In this document: piece after piece, positions 43,726-52,935 of the stretch
Layout: each line of letters starts with the position of its first letter
Position numbering within the stretch: the stretch's first letter is position 1
Assembly (NCBI RefSeq): GCF_903469665.1
Contig: NZ_CAGKLC010000004.1
Location: 56,438 to 120,437, forward strand
Origin: Flavobacterium sp. UGB4466
GTDB lineage: Bacteria > Bacteroidota > Bacteroidia > Flavobacteriales > Flavobacteriaceae
DNA: 64,000 bases
Direction of reading: 5' to 3'
Made by a program: the position numbers and the translations under genes
Notes under the pieces: model-generated
The model's input: only the letters and a program-made list of their open reading frames with translations
Databases searched by the model: none
Told to the model about the DNA's origin: nothing

Positions 43726-44463
43726 ATGTTATCCTTTTTTAAATCAAAACCTCTTTTAAAAGATCTGCTGTCTGATCCTTACGTTGATATTCACTCACAT
43801 CTGTTACCCGGAATTGACGATGGCGCGAAAACCATAACCGATACCATAAAGCTTGTCCGTGCGTTTCAGGAAATGGGAGTTTCACAATTTACCACCACTC
43901 CACATATCAATCATTATGTATGGAATAATTCGGCTCAGATTATTACCGCAAAACAGCAAGAAACTAAGCTTTTATTGGAAGAAAACCACATTCAAATTCC
44001 TTTTCAGGCTGCTGCAGAATATTTTATCGATGATTGGTTTGAAAATCATTTTAAAAACGAAAAACTTCTCACTTTAAAAGACAATTATGTACTGGTAGAG
44101 CTCTCCTATCAAAACGCTCCTATTCACTTGTATAAAACTCTTTTTGAACTACAGGTCGCAGGATATATTCCGGTTCTGGCACATCCGGAACGTTATGTAT
44201 ACTATCGAAAAGATTTTAATGAATATGAGAAACTGAAGAAAGTAGGATGTTTATTTCAATTAAATTTATTGGCTGTCGTAGGGTATTATGGAGAGCATAT
44301 TTGTAAAACTGCTGAAGAACTTCTTAGAAAAGGAATGTATGATTTCACCGGAACTGATGTCCATCACATGAATCACATCAGAGCTTTTGACCAGAAAATA
44401 AAAAACGGCAATATTGTTAACTTAAAAGAAGTCATTGCCAACAATCAGTTTTTTAAATTCTAG
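43726..44463 (+). CDS. CpsB/YwqE-type tyrosine phosphatase (PHP fold)
   Basis: A 245-residue metal-dependent tyrosine phosphatase related to CpsB and YwqE, which dephosphorylate the tyrosine kinases that control capsule export. The PHP metal sites are His23 and His25 in VDIHSHLLPGIDDGAKT, followed by TTPHINHYVW, AAAEYFIDDW, LAHPERYVYY and FTGTDVHHMNH. Unlike in streptococci, no tyrosine kinase gene is next to it here. It converges with the glycosylphosphotransferase gene, with 6 bp between the stops. Function in polysaccharide control is by family. Confidence 0.93.
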   Translation: MLSFFKSKPLLKDLLSDPYVDIHSHLLPGIDDGAKTITDTIKLVRAFQEMGVSQFTTTPHINHYVWNNSAQIITAKQQETKLLLEENHIQIPFQAAAEYFIDDWFENHFKNEKLLTLKDNYVLVELSYQNAPIHLYKTLFELQVAGYIPVLAHPERYVYYRKDFNEYEKLKKVGCLFQLNLLAVVGYYGEHICKTAEELLRKGMYDFTGTDVHHMNHIRAFDQKIKNGNIVNLKEVIANNQFFKF

Positions 44464-44469
44464 AGCATA

Positions 44470-45888
44470 CTAATAGGCGTTTTCTTCTCCATTTACGATG
44501 TTGATGATCGTTTTTATAATGATTTTAATATCCAGCATCAGGCTCCAGTTCTCGATATACCAAATGTCATATTCCACTCTGTTTTCCATATCGACTAACT
44601 CTTTGGTTTCGCCACGATAGCCATTGACCTGTGCCCAGCCAGTAATTCCGGGTTTGGCATACTGACGCACTAAGTAATTATTAATCAAATCGCTGTATTC
44701 TTTAGCGAGATTCACCATATGAGGTCTCGGCCCTACGACCGACATATCTCCTAAGAAAACATTGAAAAACTGTGGCAGCTCATCAATACTTGTTTTGCGA
44801 ATAAAAGAACCAAATTTTGTAACACGGCTATCTCCTTTCTCAGCTTGTTTTTTATGGGCCAAACGATTAACACGCATACTCCTGAATTTATAACACATAA
44901 ACGACCGGTTGTCGCGCCCCGATCTTTCCTGCTTGAAAAACACAGGTCCCGGCGATTCAATTTTAATGATCAGCATAATAACAGGAAAGAGCCACGGAAA
45001 TACCAGCAAGATTACGGAAAGTGAAAAAACAACATCAAAAACTTTTTTTATCAGTCGGTTCACAGCAAACTCCAAAGGCTCCGTTCGGAACATCAAAACC
45101 GGTGTGTTTTCATAAAACGTCACTTCTACCTTACTGGACTTTGTATACTGCTGAAAATCGGGAATAAACTTAATACGCACCATGTTTTGCTCACAAATCT
45201 GTGTCAATTTATTAATAACCTCAATTTGATCAATATGCAGTGCCACGTACATTTCGTCGACCTTTCTTCCGACTACAAATTTATGAATGGCACTAAAATC
45301 GCCTAACACTGAAGTAGCATCAATAATTGAGTGACTTCTGCTCTCATCAAAAAAACCTAAAAATTTATAACCGTACGTCAGATCTTTTGCGAGTATCTTA
45401 CGCATTCTTTCTCCTGCCTCGTTTGCTCCTACAATAATAAATGTTTTAAAATTATACCCACGACTTCTGATGTACTTTAAAAGTTTCATGGACAAATAGC
45501 GGGAGATCATCAGTAATCCAAAAAAAATCAAATAAAAAGAAAGCAGTCTGAGTCTTGAGATCTCATTGTATTTGAGATACACCACAAAAATGGAAATCAA
45601 AGCAGCGTGAATCACTAACTTCTTAACAGTTCTGACCAATATTGATTCGATAGGTTCTACTCTTACGCTTCTATTGGAATCATTTTGAAACAATAAGGCT
45701 ACCCAAATTAAAATTGCCAGCAATGAAACTGTACGTTCTTCTTTTAATAAAAGCTTGTCTAAACTGCCAAATCTTGTCAGTGCAGAAAGTACTGTTGCCA
45801 GATTTAACAACACAACATCAACGCAAACAAATAAAAGCTTGAAATAGCGCGAAAAACGATAATGCGACAGTTTCTGTAAAATTTCCAT
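44470..45888 (-). CDS. Polyprenyl glycosylphosphotransferase (WcaJ-like)
   Basis: A 472-residue enzyme that starts a polysaccharide by transferring a sugar-1-phosphate from a UDP-sugar to undecaprenyl phosphate. Four N-terminal transmembrane helices (about 15-120) precede a Rossmann-like CoA-binding region (150-260; FKTFIIVGANEAGERM). A fifth hydrophobic segment (about 285-310; VVFSLSVILLVFPWLFPVIML) leads into the Bac_transf domain: PVFFKQERSGRD, FMCYKFRSMR, RKTSIDELPQFFNV, GDMSVVGPRPHMV and KPGITGWAQVNGYRG. It should initiate capsule or exopolysaccharide synthesis. The sugar cannot be read; glucose-1-phosphate is most frequent in this group. Confidence 0.93.
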   Translation of the reverse strand: MEILQKLSHYRFSRYFKLLFVCVDVVLLNLATVLSALTRFGSLDKLLLKEERTVSLLAILIWVALLFQNDSNRSVRVEPIESILVRTVKKLVIHAALISIFVVYLKYNEISRLRLLSFYLIFFGLLMISRYLSMKLLKYIRSRGYNFKTFIIVGANEAGERMRKILAKDLTYGYKFLGFFDESRSHSIIDATSVLGDFSAIHKFVVGRKVDEMYVALHIDQIEVINKLTQICEQNMVRIKFIPDFQQYTKSSKVEVTFYENTPVLMFRTEPLEFAVNRLIKKVFDVVFSLSVILLVFPWLFPVIMLIIKIESPGPVFFKQERSGRDNRSFMCYKFRSMRVNRLAHKKQAEKGDSRVTKFGSFIRKTSIDELPQFFNVFLGDMSVVGPRPHMVNLAKEYSDLINNYLVRQYAKPGITGWAQVNGYRGETKELVDMENRVEYDIWYIENWSLMLDIKIIIKTIINIVNGEENAY

Positions 45889-46048
45889 ATCGGGGATATA
45901 TACTTACTCTAAGCGAAATAAAAACTGATTAAAAATCAGTTAAAAAATTAATAGTGCAAAATAGTATTTTAATTATATTTTTCAGCATTATTTAAAATCT
46001 ATCTTTAAAAGTTTACTTTTATATTATGCAAATTTAATATTGCAGACC

Positions 46049-47014
46049 ATGATTAAGACTTTTTTACTCTTTTGCCTGACTGTCTCTTTTGCTAATGCTC
46101 AAGTTTTAAGCTGTACCGACCCGCTTTCTAAAAATTACAATACCGCTGCGACAGTTAACGACGGAAGCTGCAACTATAAAAAAATCCACCTCAGCCCCCT
46201 ATATTCTAAACTCCTGAGCGATTCGATTAAAGAAACCTCTGGATTGATTGCTTTCGATAATTTACTCTGGACGCACAATGACGATCATGACACCACAATT
46301 TACGGATTGGATTCAGTGGGTAAAATTCGAAAAAAAGTTGTTCTGAAACAGGTTATCAATCACGACTGGGAAGAGATTTCACAAGACAGTTCTTTTATAT
46401 ACCTTGGAGATTTCGGGAACAACTACTTCGGTAACAGAACCGATCTGAACATTCTAAAAATAGCGAAAAAATCGTTCTTGGAAGGAAATCCTGCAATTGA
46501 AAAAATCTCCTTTCAATACGCCGACCAAACTGATTTTTCTGCAAAAAAACCAAACACTGCTAATTTTGACTGCGAAGCATTCATCGTGTCCAAAGACAGC
46601 ATTTATTTATTTACCAAACAATGGAAAACATCTAAAACCAACATTTACGTTTTGTCTAACCAAGCGGGTTCTCACGTTGCACGACTAAAACACACCTTAA
46701 ACACAAAAGGCCTGGTGACCGGCGCGACTTATTTAGCGTCTAAAAAAACAATTGTTCTTTGTGGGTACTCTAAACTTGGCAAACCCTTTTTGTATCTTTT
46801 GTACGATTTCAAAAACACTGATTTTCTGTCGGGAAATAAACGAAGGATTAAGCTGAAGCTACCCTTCCATCAAATAGAAGGAATTGCAACTCATGACGGT
46901 CTGCATTATTATTTAACCAATGAATCCCTCATTCGAAAACCGATCCTTTATGTACCCCAGCAGCTTCATTATTTCGATTTGAGTTCTGTACTAAGTTTCT
47001 ACCTTCATAATTAA
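46049..47014 (+). CDS. Secreted beta-propeller-like protein with one DGSC motif
   Basis: From ATG 46049 (the longer frame starts at TTG 46040), 321 residues. A signal peptide (cleavage near ANA/Q, residue 17) is followed at once by a short motif CTDPLSKNYN then NDGSCNYK, of the kind found in Bacteroidota secreted proteins and thought to bind calcium. The remainder (about 45-320) is beta-rich with repeated strands such as SGLIAFDNLLWTHND, IYLGDFGNN and QIEGIATHDGLHYYLTNES, resembling SdiA-regulated or esterase-like propellers. No T9SS tail is seen. Function unknown. Confidence 0.8.
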   Translation: MIKTFLLFCLTVSFANAQVLSCTDPLSKNYNTAATVNDGSCNYKKIHLSPLYSKLLSDSIKETSGLIAFDNLLWTHNDDHDTTIYGLDSVGKIRKKVVLKQVINHDWEEISQDSSFIYLGDFGNNYFGNRTDLNILKIAKKSFLEGNPAIEKISFQYADQTDFSAKKPNTANFDCEAFIVSKDSIYLFTKQWKTSKTNIYVLSNQAGSHVARLKHTLNTKGLVTGATYLASKKTIVLCGYSKLGKPFLYLLYDFKNTDFLSGNKRRIKLKLPFHQIEGIATHDGLHYYLTNESLIRKPILYVPQQLHYFDLSSVLSFYLHN

Positions 47015-47076
47015 TTCACAAATAATATCTCTTTCAGTTTCACAATCAATGAAAATTGAAACGATTGCTTCTCTGT

Positions 47077-48066
47077 TTAATGCGGGCAACCGAAACATTT
47101 TGCATAAGAATCAAATTGATAGGTTAATAAAACTTCATAAACACCCCCTGTCCTTCCAATATTAGAGGTATTCATATCATAAGAAACACCTAATTTCAAA
47201 TTTTCGTACTGTAGTCCTGTAAAAAAATTTATCGAAGTCAGTAATTGATTCCCAATATCGTTTTTTGACGGGTTAGTAGTTACTGTTGCTCCAAAATATA
47301 TATTTTCGAATAGGACTGATGTACCTATATCAAATCGATTATAACGCCCTTGTTGCATATAGTTTGATGTAACAAGCATCTTGGCTTCATACGGCAAAAA
47401 TACGACATCGACATAATCCGCCAATAGAAATTTGTAACCTGAGCTTAAAGAAAAGAAAGAATCTAAACGTGCATTTCCGTTTGTTGTAAAAGATATATCG
47501 GGTCTGTTAAGATGTTTCATAGACAAACTAATCCATAGACTTTCGGTATTGAAAACCATTCCCGCTGATACATCAAAGAAATTGATTTTATCATTTTTTA
47601 GTATTGGATCAATTGAAGTGGGGTTAATTGTACCTGTTTTTATGTTTATCTGATCTTCAAGCAATAGATTTTGAAAACCGAATGACTTTACCCCAAAACC
47701 TACTTCAATTGCCGGTCGAAAAACCCAGGTATCATTATACTCTACTTTATAGGCATAGTTCCCATTAATTTGTGTATAACTATAATGGTTTACATTCTGT
47801 CTTTGATTTAAAACACTCAATCCATAACCGCTGTTCATATTTTCATTCCAAGTATTAATAAAGGCATAATCGGTATCCATTTTTAGATCTAAATCCGGCC
47901 ATTGTTCTCTATGAATAATACCTGCGTAAGTAGTTTCTCTAAACCCACTGAAACCGGGATTAAGTGTTTCCGGAATTAAGAAATACTGTGTAAAAATGGG
48001 ATCCTGAGCTCTTGTTTCTGAAAAAAAACAACATGCCAGGATTATGATAAAAAGATTTAATTTCAT
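47077..48066 (-). CDS. PorP/SprF-family type IX secretion membrane protein
   Basis: A 329-residue outer-membrane protein of the PorP/SprF family. The signature opening AQDPIFTQYFLIPETLNPGFSGF follows a signal peptide (to about residue 20), then DLDLKMDTDYAFINTW and GYGLSVLNQRQNVNHYSYTQ. Such proteins sit in the outer membrane and are needed for secretion or anchoring of a partner SprB-like adhesin. The partner is the 1446-residue gene directly upstream, with 8 bp between them. The C-terminus ends KCFGCPH, slightly unusual for a barrel. This is a typical cassette in gliding flavobacteria. Confidence 0.93.
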   Translation of the reverse strand: MKLNLFIIILACCFFSETRAQDPIFTQYFLIPETLNPGFSGFRETTYAGIIHREQWPDLDLKMDTDYAFINTWNENMNSGYGLSVLNQRQNVNHYSYTQINGNYAYKVEYNDTWVFRPAIEVGFGVKSFGFQNLLLEDQINIKTGTINPTSIDPILKNDKINFFDVSAGMVFNTESLWISLSMKHLNRPDISFTTNGNARLDSFFSLSSGYKFLLADYVDVVFLPYEAKMLVTSNYMQQGRYNRFDIGTSVLFENIYFGATVTTNPSKNDIGNQLLTSINFFTGLQYENLKLGVSYDMNTSNIGRTGGVYEVLLTYQFDSYAKCFGCPH

Positions 48067-48074
48067 ACAGTACT

Positions 48075-51000
48075 TTATTTAATTAGTGTAAATGCTCCTT
48101 TTTCGGTTACCGTATGATTGTAAAAAGTTTTTCCGGTGAGCATAAAATAATAATTCCCGCTCTGAGCATCCACATCTTTTATCTTCCCGTTCCATCCACT
48201 AATATTTTTTCCTGTTTCAGTATAGACAACACCTCCCCAGTTATCAAAAATAATCAGACTAATATCCTCTAAGCCAGTAAATACGGGTGTAAATACATCA
48301 TTGTAACCGTCATTGTTTGGAGTAAAGGAATTCGGCATCATTATACTATATCCTTTTGTGATGATCAATGTGGATGTATATTTGTACTGACATCCAAAAG
48401 AATAAGTAACTGTCTGTGTAACAGCACGCGTCCCTTCTCTTGTATAAATGTGTTTTGGATTTACTTCATTAGAAAAATTACCATCCCCAAACTCCCAAGA
48501 TGTATTTATAAAATCTCCCGTAGCTAAATTTGTGAATAAAATTGGGTCATAAACAGAATATGTATCATAAACATCTTTAGTATATGAACCAGTAGTATAA
48601 TTGGCTATACCCAAAACAGTTTTTTTAACATTGTAAGGAATAGTAGCTGTACAACCAAAACTGTCAGTCACACTAAACGTAATCAGTCCTTCTTTATTTG
48701 TATTCATTATTTCATTGTTATCTCCTGTGACAATTCCATCAGACCAACTTAATCTATATGGAGGAACCCCTCCTTTTACATGTCCGATATAGGTTTGATT
48801 TATATACTTGGTTTCGCAATTAAGATCTGTTTTAACTTCGATAGTAGGTGTTAGCTCTTCAAATCGGGTAATTTTCCACTCGCCGGATTTTTTACAGCCA
48901 TTCACATCAGTAACGGTTACCTGATAGGTTCCCGGCGGAATTTTATTTAAATCTTCGGTTTTGGCACCATTGGACCACTCGTATGTAAATGGAGCTTTCC
49001 CTCCCGTTACAATTAAATTAATAATGCCTGTATTGGCATCTGCACAATCTAACGGGTTCGAAACATCTGCATTTAGTTTCAATAATGAAGGTTCCGAAAT
49101 AGTAAAGGTTTCTTTTATTACACATGATTTAGAATCTGTAATTGTCACGCTATATTTTCCCGGTCCAATATTATTCCGTTCTATTCCGGCCGATGGATTA
49201 TCATCCCAAACTAAAGTAATTGGCGCTTTACCTCCTAAAAGATTTAAGTGGATATAACCATCCTTTGCACCAAAACAGGAAATGTCTTTAATATCTGGTT
49301 TTATACTAAAAACAGGGGCATTTTCTATGATCAATGATGATTCTTTTGAACAGCCCAATGAATCTGTAATTGTAATGGTATAAGATCCTGCTGATAAATT
49401 ATTTTGTGTAAGTCCGGTACCCAAATTACTCCATTTTACACTGTAGGGATCTCCGGTAGTGAAAGGAACTCCTCCTTTTATATTGTCAATACTAACAGAA
49501 GCATTTGCAGAATTAAAACACGATATTTCGGATTTAGTGTAATTAAAAACGATTTCTGCATTTTGGGTTAATATGACTTGCAAATGATCTGTACAACCTG
49601 ATTTATCTGTAACAATCAAATTATAAGTCCCTACAGCTAAATTTTTCAAATTTTGAAGATTACTTGTAAAGCCATTTGGACCCGTCCAGCTATAATTGTA
49701 ATCAAAGACTCCCGAAGATGTTTCGATAGGTATTCCTCCAACTGTATTTATTTCGATTTCACCTGTAGAATATCCATAACAAAAAATATTCATTTGTTTG
49801 GTCAGATTTACTTTTAATACTGGAGGCTCTTCGATTGTATAAGTTCCTTTAAGTAGGTTACAATTGTTTACTTCTGTAATTATCACATCATATGTTCCAG
49901 GTTTGAGATTATCTATATATTCAACAGTTTCTGGATAAGGATTTCCGTTTTTTTTCCACTCATAGGTGTAAGGTTGTGTTCCTCCTTTAACCGATAGCCT
50001 GATATTTCCATCATTTAAACCAAAACAGCTTATATCATTTTTAATTGCCGAAAATTGAAATAATTCCGGCTCAGCAACGTTGTAAGTCTTTGTGAAGGGG
50101 CAATTACCATTGTCAGTTACGTTTAAAACATAGTCACCGGGTTTTAAACCCGAAATATCTTCATTAGTACTTGTAAAACCATCAGGGCCTGTCCATAGAA
50201 ATGCATACGGATTTACGTTTATAAAAGGAATACCTGCGTCTACAATCAGATCAATAGAACCGTTATTTGCCCCAAAACAGGTACTATTTTTTACCGTTTC
50301 GATTACTTCTATTAATGGATCGACTGTAACTGTTATTGTAAAATTTGCTCCGGTACAGGCCTTTGACATAGGTGTTACTGTATAGGTCACTGTTGCCGGA
50401 CTGTCAATATTACTTACTAAAGTCTGACTAATATTGTCTTTTGGCGAGGATTGTGCACTTGCACCACTTACAGATCCGGCAGGAGAAATTATAGGTTCAG
50501 ACCATACATAAGTAGTCCCTATTGGTACATTCTCTGTTGTGTTGGTGACGGGTGTAACCTGAAAGGTGTTTTTGCTGCATACCTTTACTGTCTTTGAACT
50601 TATAATAGGCTTAAGGGTTAAAGCTACCGAAAAAGGAACTGTTTTTGTAGTAGTCCCACAACTGTTGGTTACACTAAATGTAACGGTATAATTACCACTG
50701 TTGGCATAATTTACTGCCCCGGGATTAAGTGAGGTAGATGAAGAAGGTGTGGCTCCGGGGAAACTCCAGAGATAGCTGATTTCTGAACCCGGAGAACAAT
50801 TTTGATCTACAGTCGCAACGGGATTAATAGATATAGAGTTACAGTAATCAGGAATAGGATTCAGCGTAATGACAGGAGTTTTTTTTACTTGTATCATTTC
50901 TGTTACAGACTGGAAAATTCCACATGCGTTCCTAGTAGTTAGCTTTACATAGTATGTTCCCGGATTTGCAAAATTAAAAACCGGATTCTTAGACGAAGCA

Positions 51001-52415
51001 TTGGTTCCGTTTACAAAATTCCATGCTGCTGATCCCCCACAAAATTCTTCACTATATTTGACAACTTCCCAATTATAACTTTCAATACTACATCCCTGAC
51101 TTGCATCTGTATTATTTGTAATAATAACATCTTTTAAAACACATGCATTACTGTAAGTAAATTGAGGTTGCAGTACCGGTTCAACACAAACTGTTTTTGT
51201 AACTTCCTTAGCGGCACCGCAAGGTGTTTTTGCTGTTAATTTAATGGTATAAGTGCCCGGTGTCGAATATATATGTTCTGGACTACCTTCATTTGATATG
51301 TTTCCGTCTCCAAAATCCCAGGTGTAAACACCTGCAGCACCGCAATTATTACCATATCCTGCACTAGATTTATTGATAAATATTATAGGTGTATTAGAAC
51401 ATAAGATAGCATTAATGGCAAAGTCTACTTTAGGAACATCTAATATAATAACAGGACCTACTGTAAAAGTACTGCGTCCGCATGTTGTTATTATATTTAA
51501 GTTGATCGTATTTCCTAAGGGGCAATTTGCCTTTGTGAATTGATGTAATACAGGAAAGTTTAGAGAAGCCGAAGGATTCGCAGAATTATACTGTATGGAA
51601 CTTTCCATGTCTTTTTGACTGTACTTCTCAATGGTACCGTCCCCAAAATTAATTTCATATTGTGTATCTGATGGATTAGAACCCCATGAAACTATTTCGA
51701 ATTCCATTGTATCAACCGGAAGACATAAATTAGTAGTATTACCCGGAGTTATAAGAGCTCCCTTTGGACTGGTCGAATTATTGACTATATAAGTAACAGA
51801 ATTATTACAGCCATTAGCTCCCACTCCGGTAATCACCATCTTATAAGATCCTAATTTTAAATAGGCATGCGTTTTAGGAAAAGTAATATTGTTTTCTAAA
51901 CTTCCGTCCCCCCAATCCACAACATAGGATTTAATGCATGATACTGAATTAGATATATTGCCAACATTAATAGTGTATTTGGGATTCTGGCTATCTCCAC
52001 ATTTTTCAAAAGATGTTCCTGAGTTATCTAAGTTTATGAATCTTAGATTTGGTTTCTGTTTTACTGTAATCGTTTTTGCAATAGTGCTTGCTTCACCATT
52101 GACATCAGTAACAGTCAATTTTATGGTAAAATTTTGAGTCCCGCAACCTAGCGCTTCAAAAGTATGAGAGGGATTACTACTGCTTGAAGTTTTTCCATCT
52201 CCAAAATTCCAAGAATATTGAAAAGGACCATTACCGTTAACAGCTGAAATAAATGTAATAAGGGTACCTGAACAAGAGTTGTCATTGGCGAAGCTAAAAT
52301 CGACGCCGGGAGGTACTGAAAGAGTAGTATTAGTAGCAATACTATTCGTAAAACTATAACCAAAAGAAGTAATAGCTAATGAAAAATATAGCATTAAAAA
52401 ATAAAGTTTTTTCAT
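48075..52415 (-). CDS. SprB-like PKD/SprB-repeat adhesin with type B T9SS signal
   Basis: About 1446 residues from ATG 52415 (MKKLYFLMLYF); a longer frame starts at 52466 but has a poor signal peptide. The N-terminal half holds about eight PKD-type domains (for example PFQYSWNFGDGKTSSSSNPSHTF style, YTWDFGDGNISNEG). The middle has about seven SprB-type repeats with GGxxPxTYEW, IPPGTYQVTVTD and GC. A final PKD unit precedes the C-terminal type B sorting domain (MPNSFTPNNDGYNDVF, IIFDNWGGVVY, SGWNGKIK). It should be secreted through the T9SS and attached to the cell surface, helped by the SprF-like neighbour. Adhesion or gliding is inferred from SprB. Confidence 0.93.
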   Translation of the reverse strand: MKKLYFLMLYFSLAITSFGYSFTNSIATNTTLSVPPGVDFSFANDNSCSGTLITFISAVNGNGPFQYSWNFGDGKTSSSSNPSHTFEALGCGTQNFTIKLTVTDVNGEASTIAKTITVKQKPNLRFINLDNSGTSFEKCGDSQNPKYTINVGNISNSVSCIKSYVVDWGDGSLENNITFPKTHAYLKLGSYKMVITGVGANGCNNSVTYIVNNSTSPKGALITPGNTTNLCLPVDTMEFEIVSWGSNPSDTQYEINFGDGTIEKYSQKDMESSIQYNSANPSASLNFPVLHQFTKANCPLGNTINLNIITTCGRSTFTVGPVIILDVPKVDFAINAILCSNTPIIFINKSSAGYGNNCGAAGVYTWDFGDGNISNEGSPEHIYSTPGTYTIKLTAKTPCGAAKEVTKTVCVEPVLQPQFTYSNACVLKDVIITNNTDASQGCSIESYNWEVVKYSEEFCGGSAAWNFVNGTNASSKNPVFNFANPGTYYVKLTTRNACGIFQSVTEMIQVKKTPVITLNPIPDYCNSISINPVATVDQNCSPGSEISYLWSFPGATPSSSTSLNPGAVNYANSGNYTVTFSVTNSCGTTTKTVPFSVALTLKPIISSKTVKVCSKNTFQVTPVTNTTENVPIGTTYVWSEPIISPAGSVSGASAQSSPKDNISQTLVSNIDSPATVTYTVTPMSKACTGANFTITVTVDPLIEVIETVKNSTCFGANNGSIDLIVDAGIPFINVNPYAFLWTGPDGFTSTNEDISGLKPGDYVLNVTDNGNCPFTKTYNVAEPELFQFSAIKNDISCFGLNDGNIRLSVKGGTQPYTYEWKKNGNPYPETVEYIDNLKPGTYDVIITEVNNCNLLKGTYTIEEPPVLKVNLTKQMNIFCYGYSTGEIEINTVGGIPIETSSGVFDYNYSWTGPNGFTSNLQNLKNLAVGTYNLIVTDKSGCTDHLQVILTQNAEIVFNYTKSEISCFNSANASVSIDNIKGGVPFTTGDPYSVKWSNLGTGLTQNNLSAGSYTITITDSLGCSKESSLIIENAPVFSIKPDIKDISCFGAKDGYIHLNLLGGKAPITLVWDDNPSAGIERNNIGPGKYSVTITDSKSCVIKETFTISEPSLLKLNADVSNPLDCADANTGIINLIVTGGKAPFTYEWSNGAKTEDLNKIPPGTYQVTVTDVNGCKKSGEWKITRFEELTPTIEVKTDLNCETKYINQTYIGHVKGGVPPYRLSWSDGIVTGDNNEIMNTNKEGLITFSVTDSFGCTATIPYNVKKTVLGIANYTTGSYTKDVYDTYSVYDPILFTNLATGDFINTSWEFGDGNFSNEVNPKHIYTREGTRAVTQTVTYSFGCQYKYTSTLIITKGYSIMMPNSFTPNNDGYNDVFTPVFTGLEDISLIIFDNWGGVVYTETGKNISGWNGKIKDVDAQSGNYYFMLTGKTFYNHTVTEKGAFTLIK

Positions 52416-52935
52416 TATTTTTTTGATTATTTGATTAAAGAAATAAATTAAGCTCATAATTAGCATTTTATCTTGTCATTAAAAAAACCAAAGCAGCCAT
52501 TCATAAAATCAAAATTAACAAGAGTACACTTATTTATTTTTTTAGATGCAATAACCGGTCTTTGAGTGTAATAATCGACATCTTTTAAGACATAACTGGA
52601 TAAATAGAAGTCTTAAAAAAACCGTTGGATATAAAAGAGTAAAGGGTATTTTTCAACTGAACCAGAATACGGTAATTCCACTTTATTCAATACCAGCGAC
52701 TAACAATTGTCTATCGTATTTCTAACAAAGAGAATCTATTCAAAAGCTTTGACATTTAAAGTTGCTGCATCTTTTATGTTCGAACACTATTTTTAAGCTA
52801 TTTTTTTGTTTGATCCAAAAAGGTATCTTTGCACCGTCAAAATTAAATTCCTATTAAAAATTTAGAGATCTAATTAGAGACCTCGTTAAAATTTTTAATA
52901 AATTAAAAAAGCCTTGTTTTAGGCACTTTTACAAC
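52416..52935. other. Divergent intergenic region
   Basis: 520 bp between the SprB-like gene and the ABC-F gene, with no credible gene. It contains a -7 box (TATCTTTG, 52824-52831) and a leader of about 100 nt for the ABC-F gene with small hairpins, including GCCT-TGTTTT-AGGC at 52911-52924. Confidence 0.55.
52824..52831 (+). promoter_or_regulatory. -7 element of the ABC-F gene
   Basis: TATCTTTG matches TAnnTTTG. TTTG sequences lie 11 to 15 nt upstream, slightly too close. It predicts a leader of about 98 nt before the ATG at 52936. Confidence 0.5.

Noticed and set aside
43726..45888. A complete capsule locus
   Set aside because: Only the phosphatase and the initiating transferase are present. 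There is no polymerase, flippase, tyrosine kinase or further glycosyltransferase beside them.
52416..52466. N-terminal extension of the SprB-like adhesin
   Set aside because: The longer version would place the signal peptide 17 residues into the protein. Starting at MKKLYF gives a normal signal peptide.
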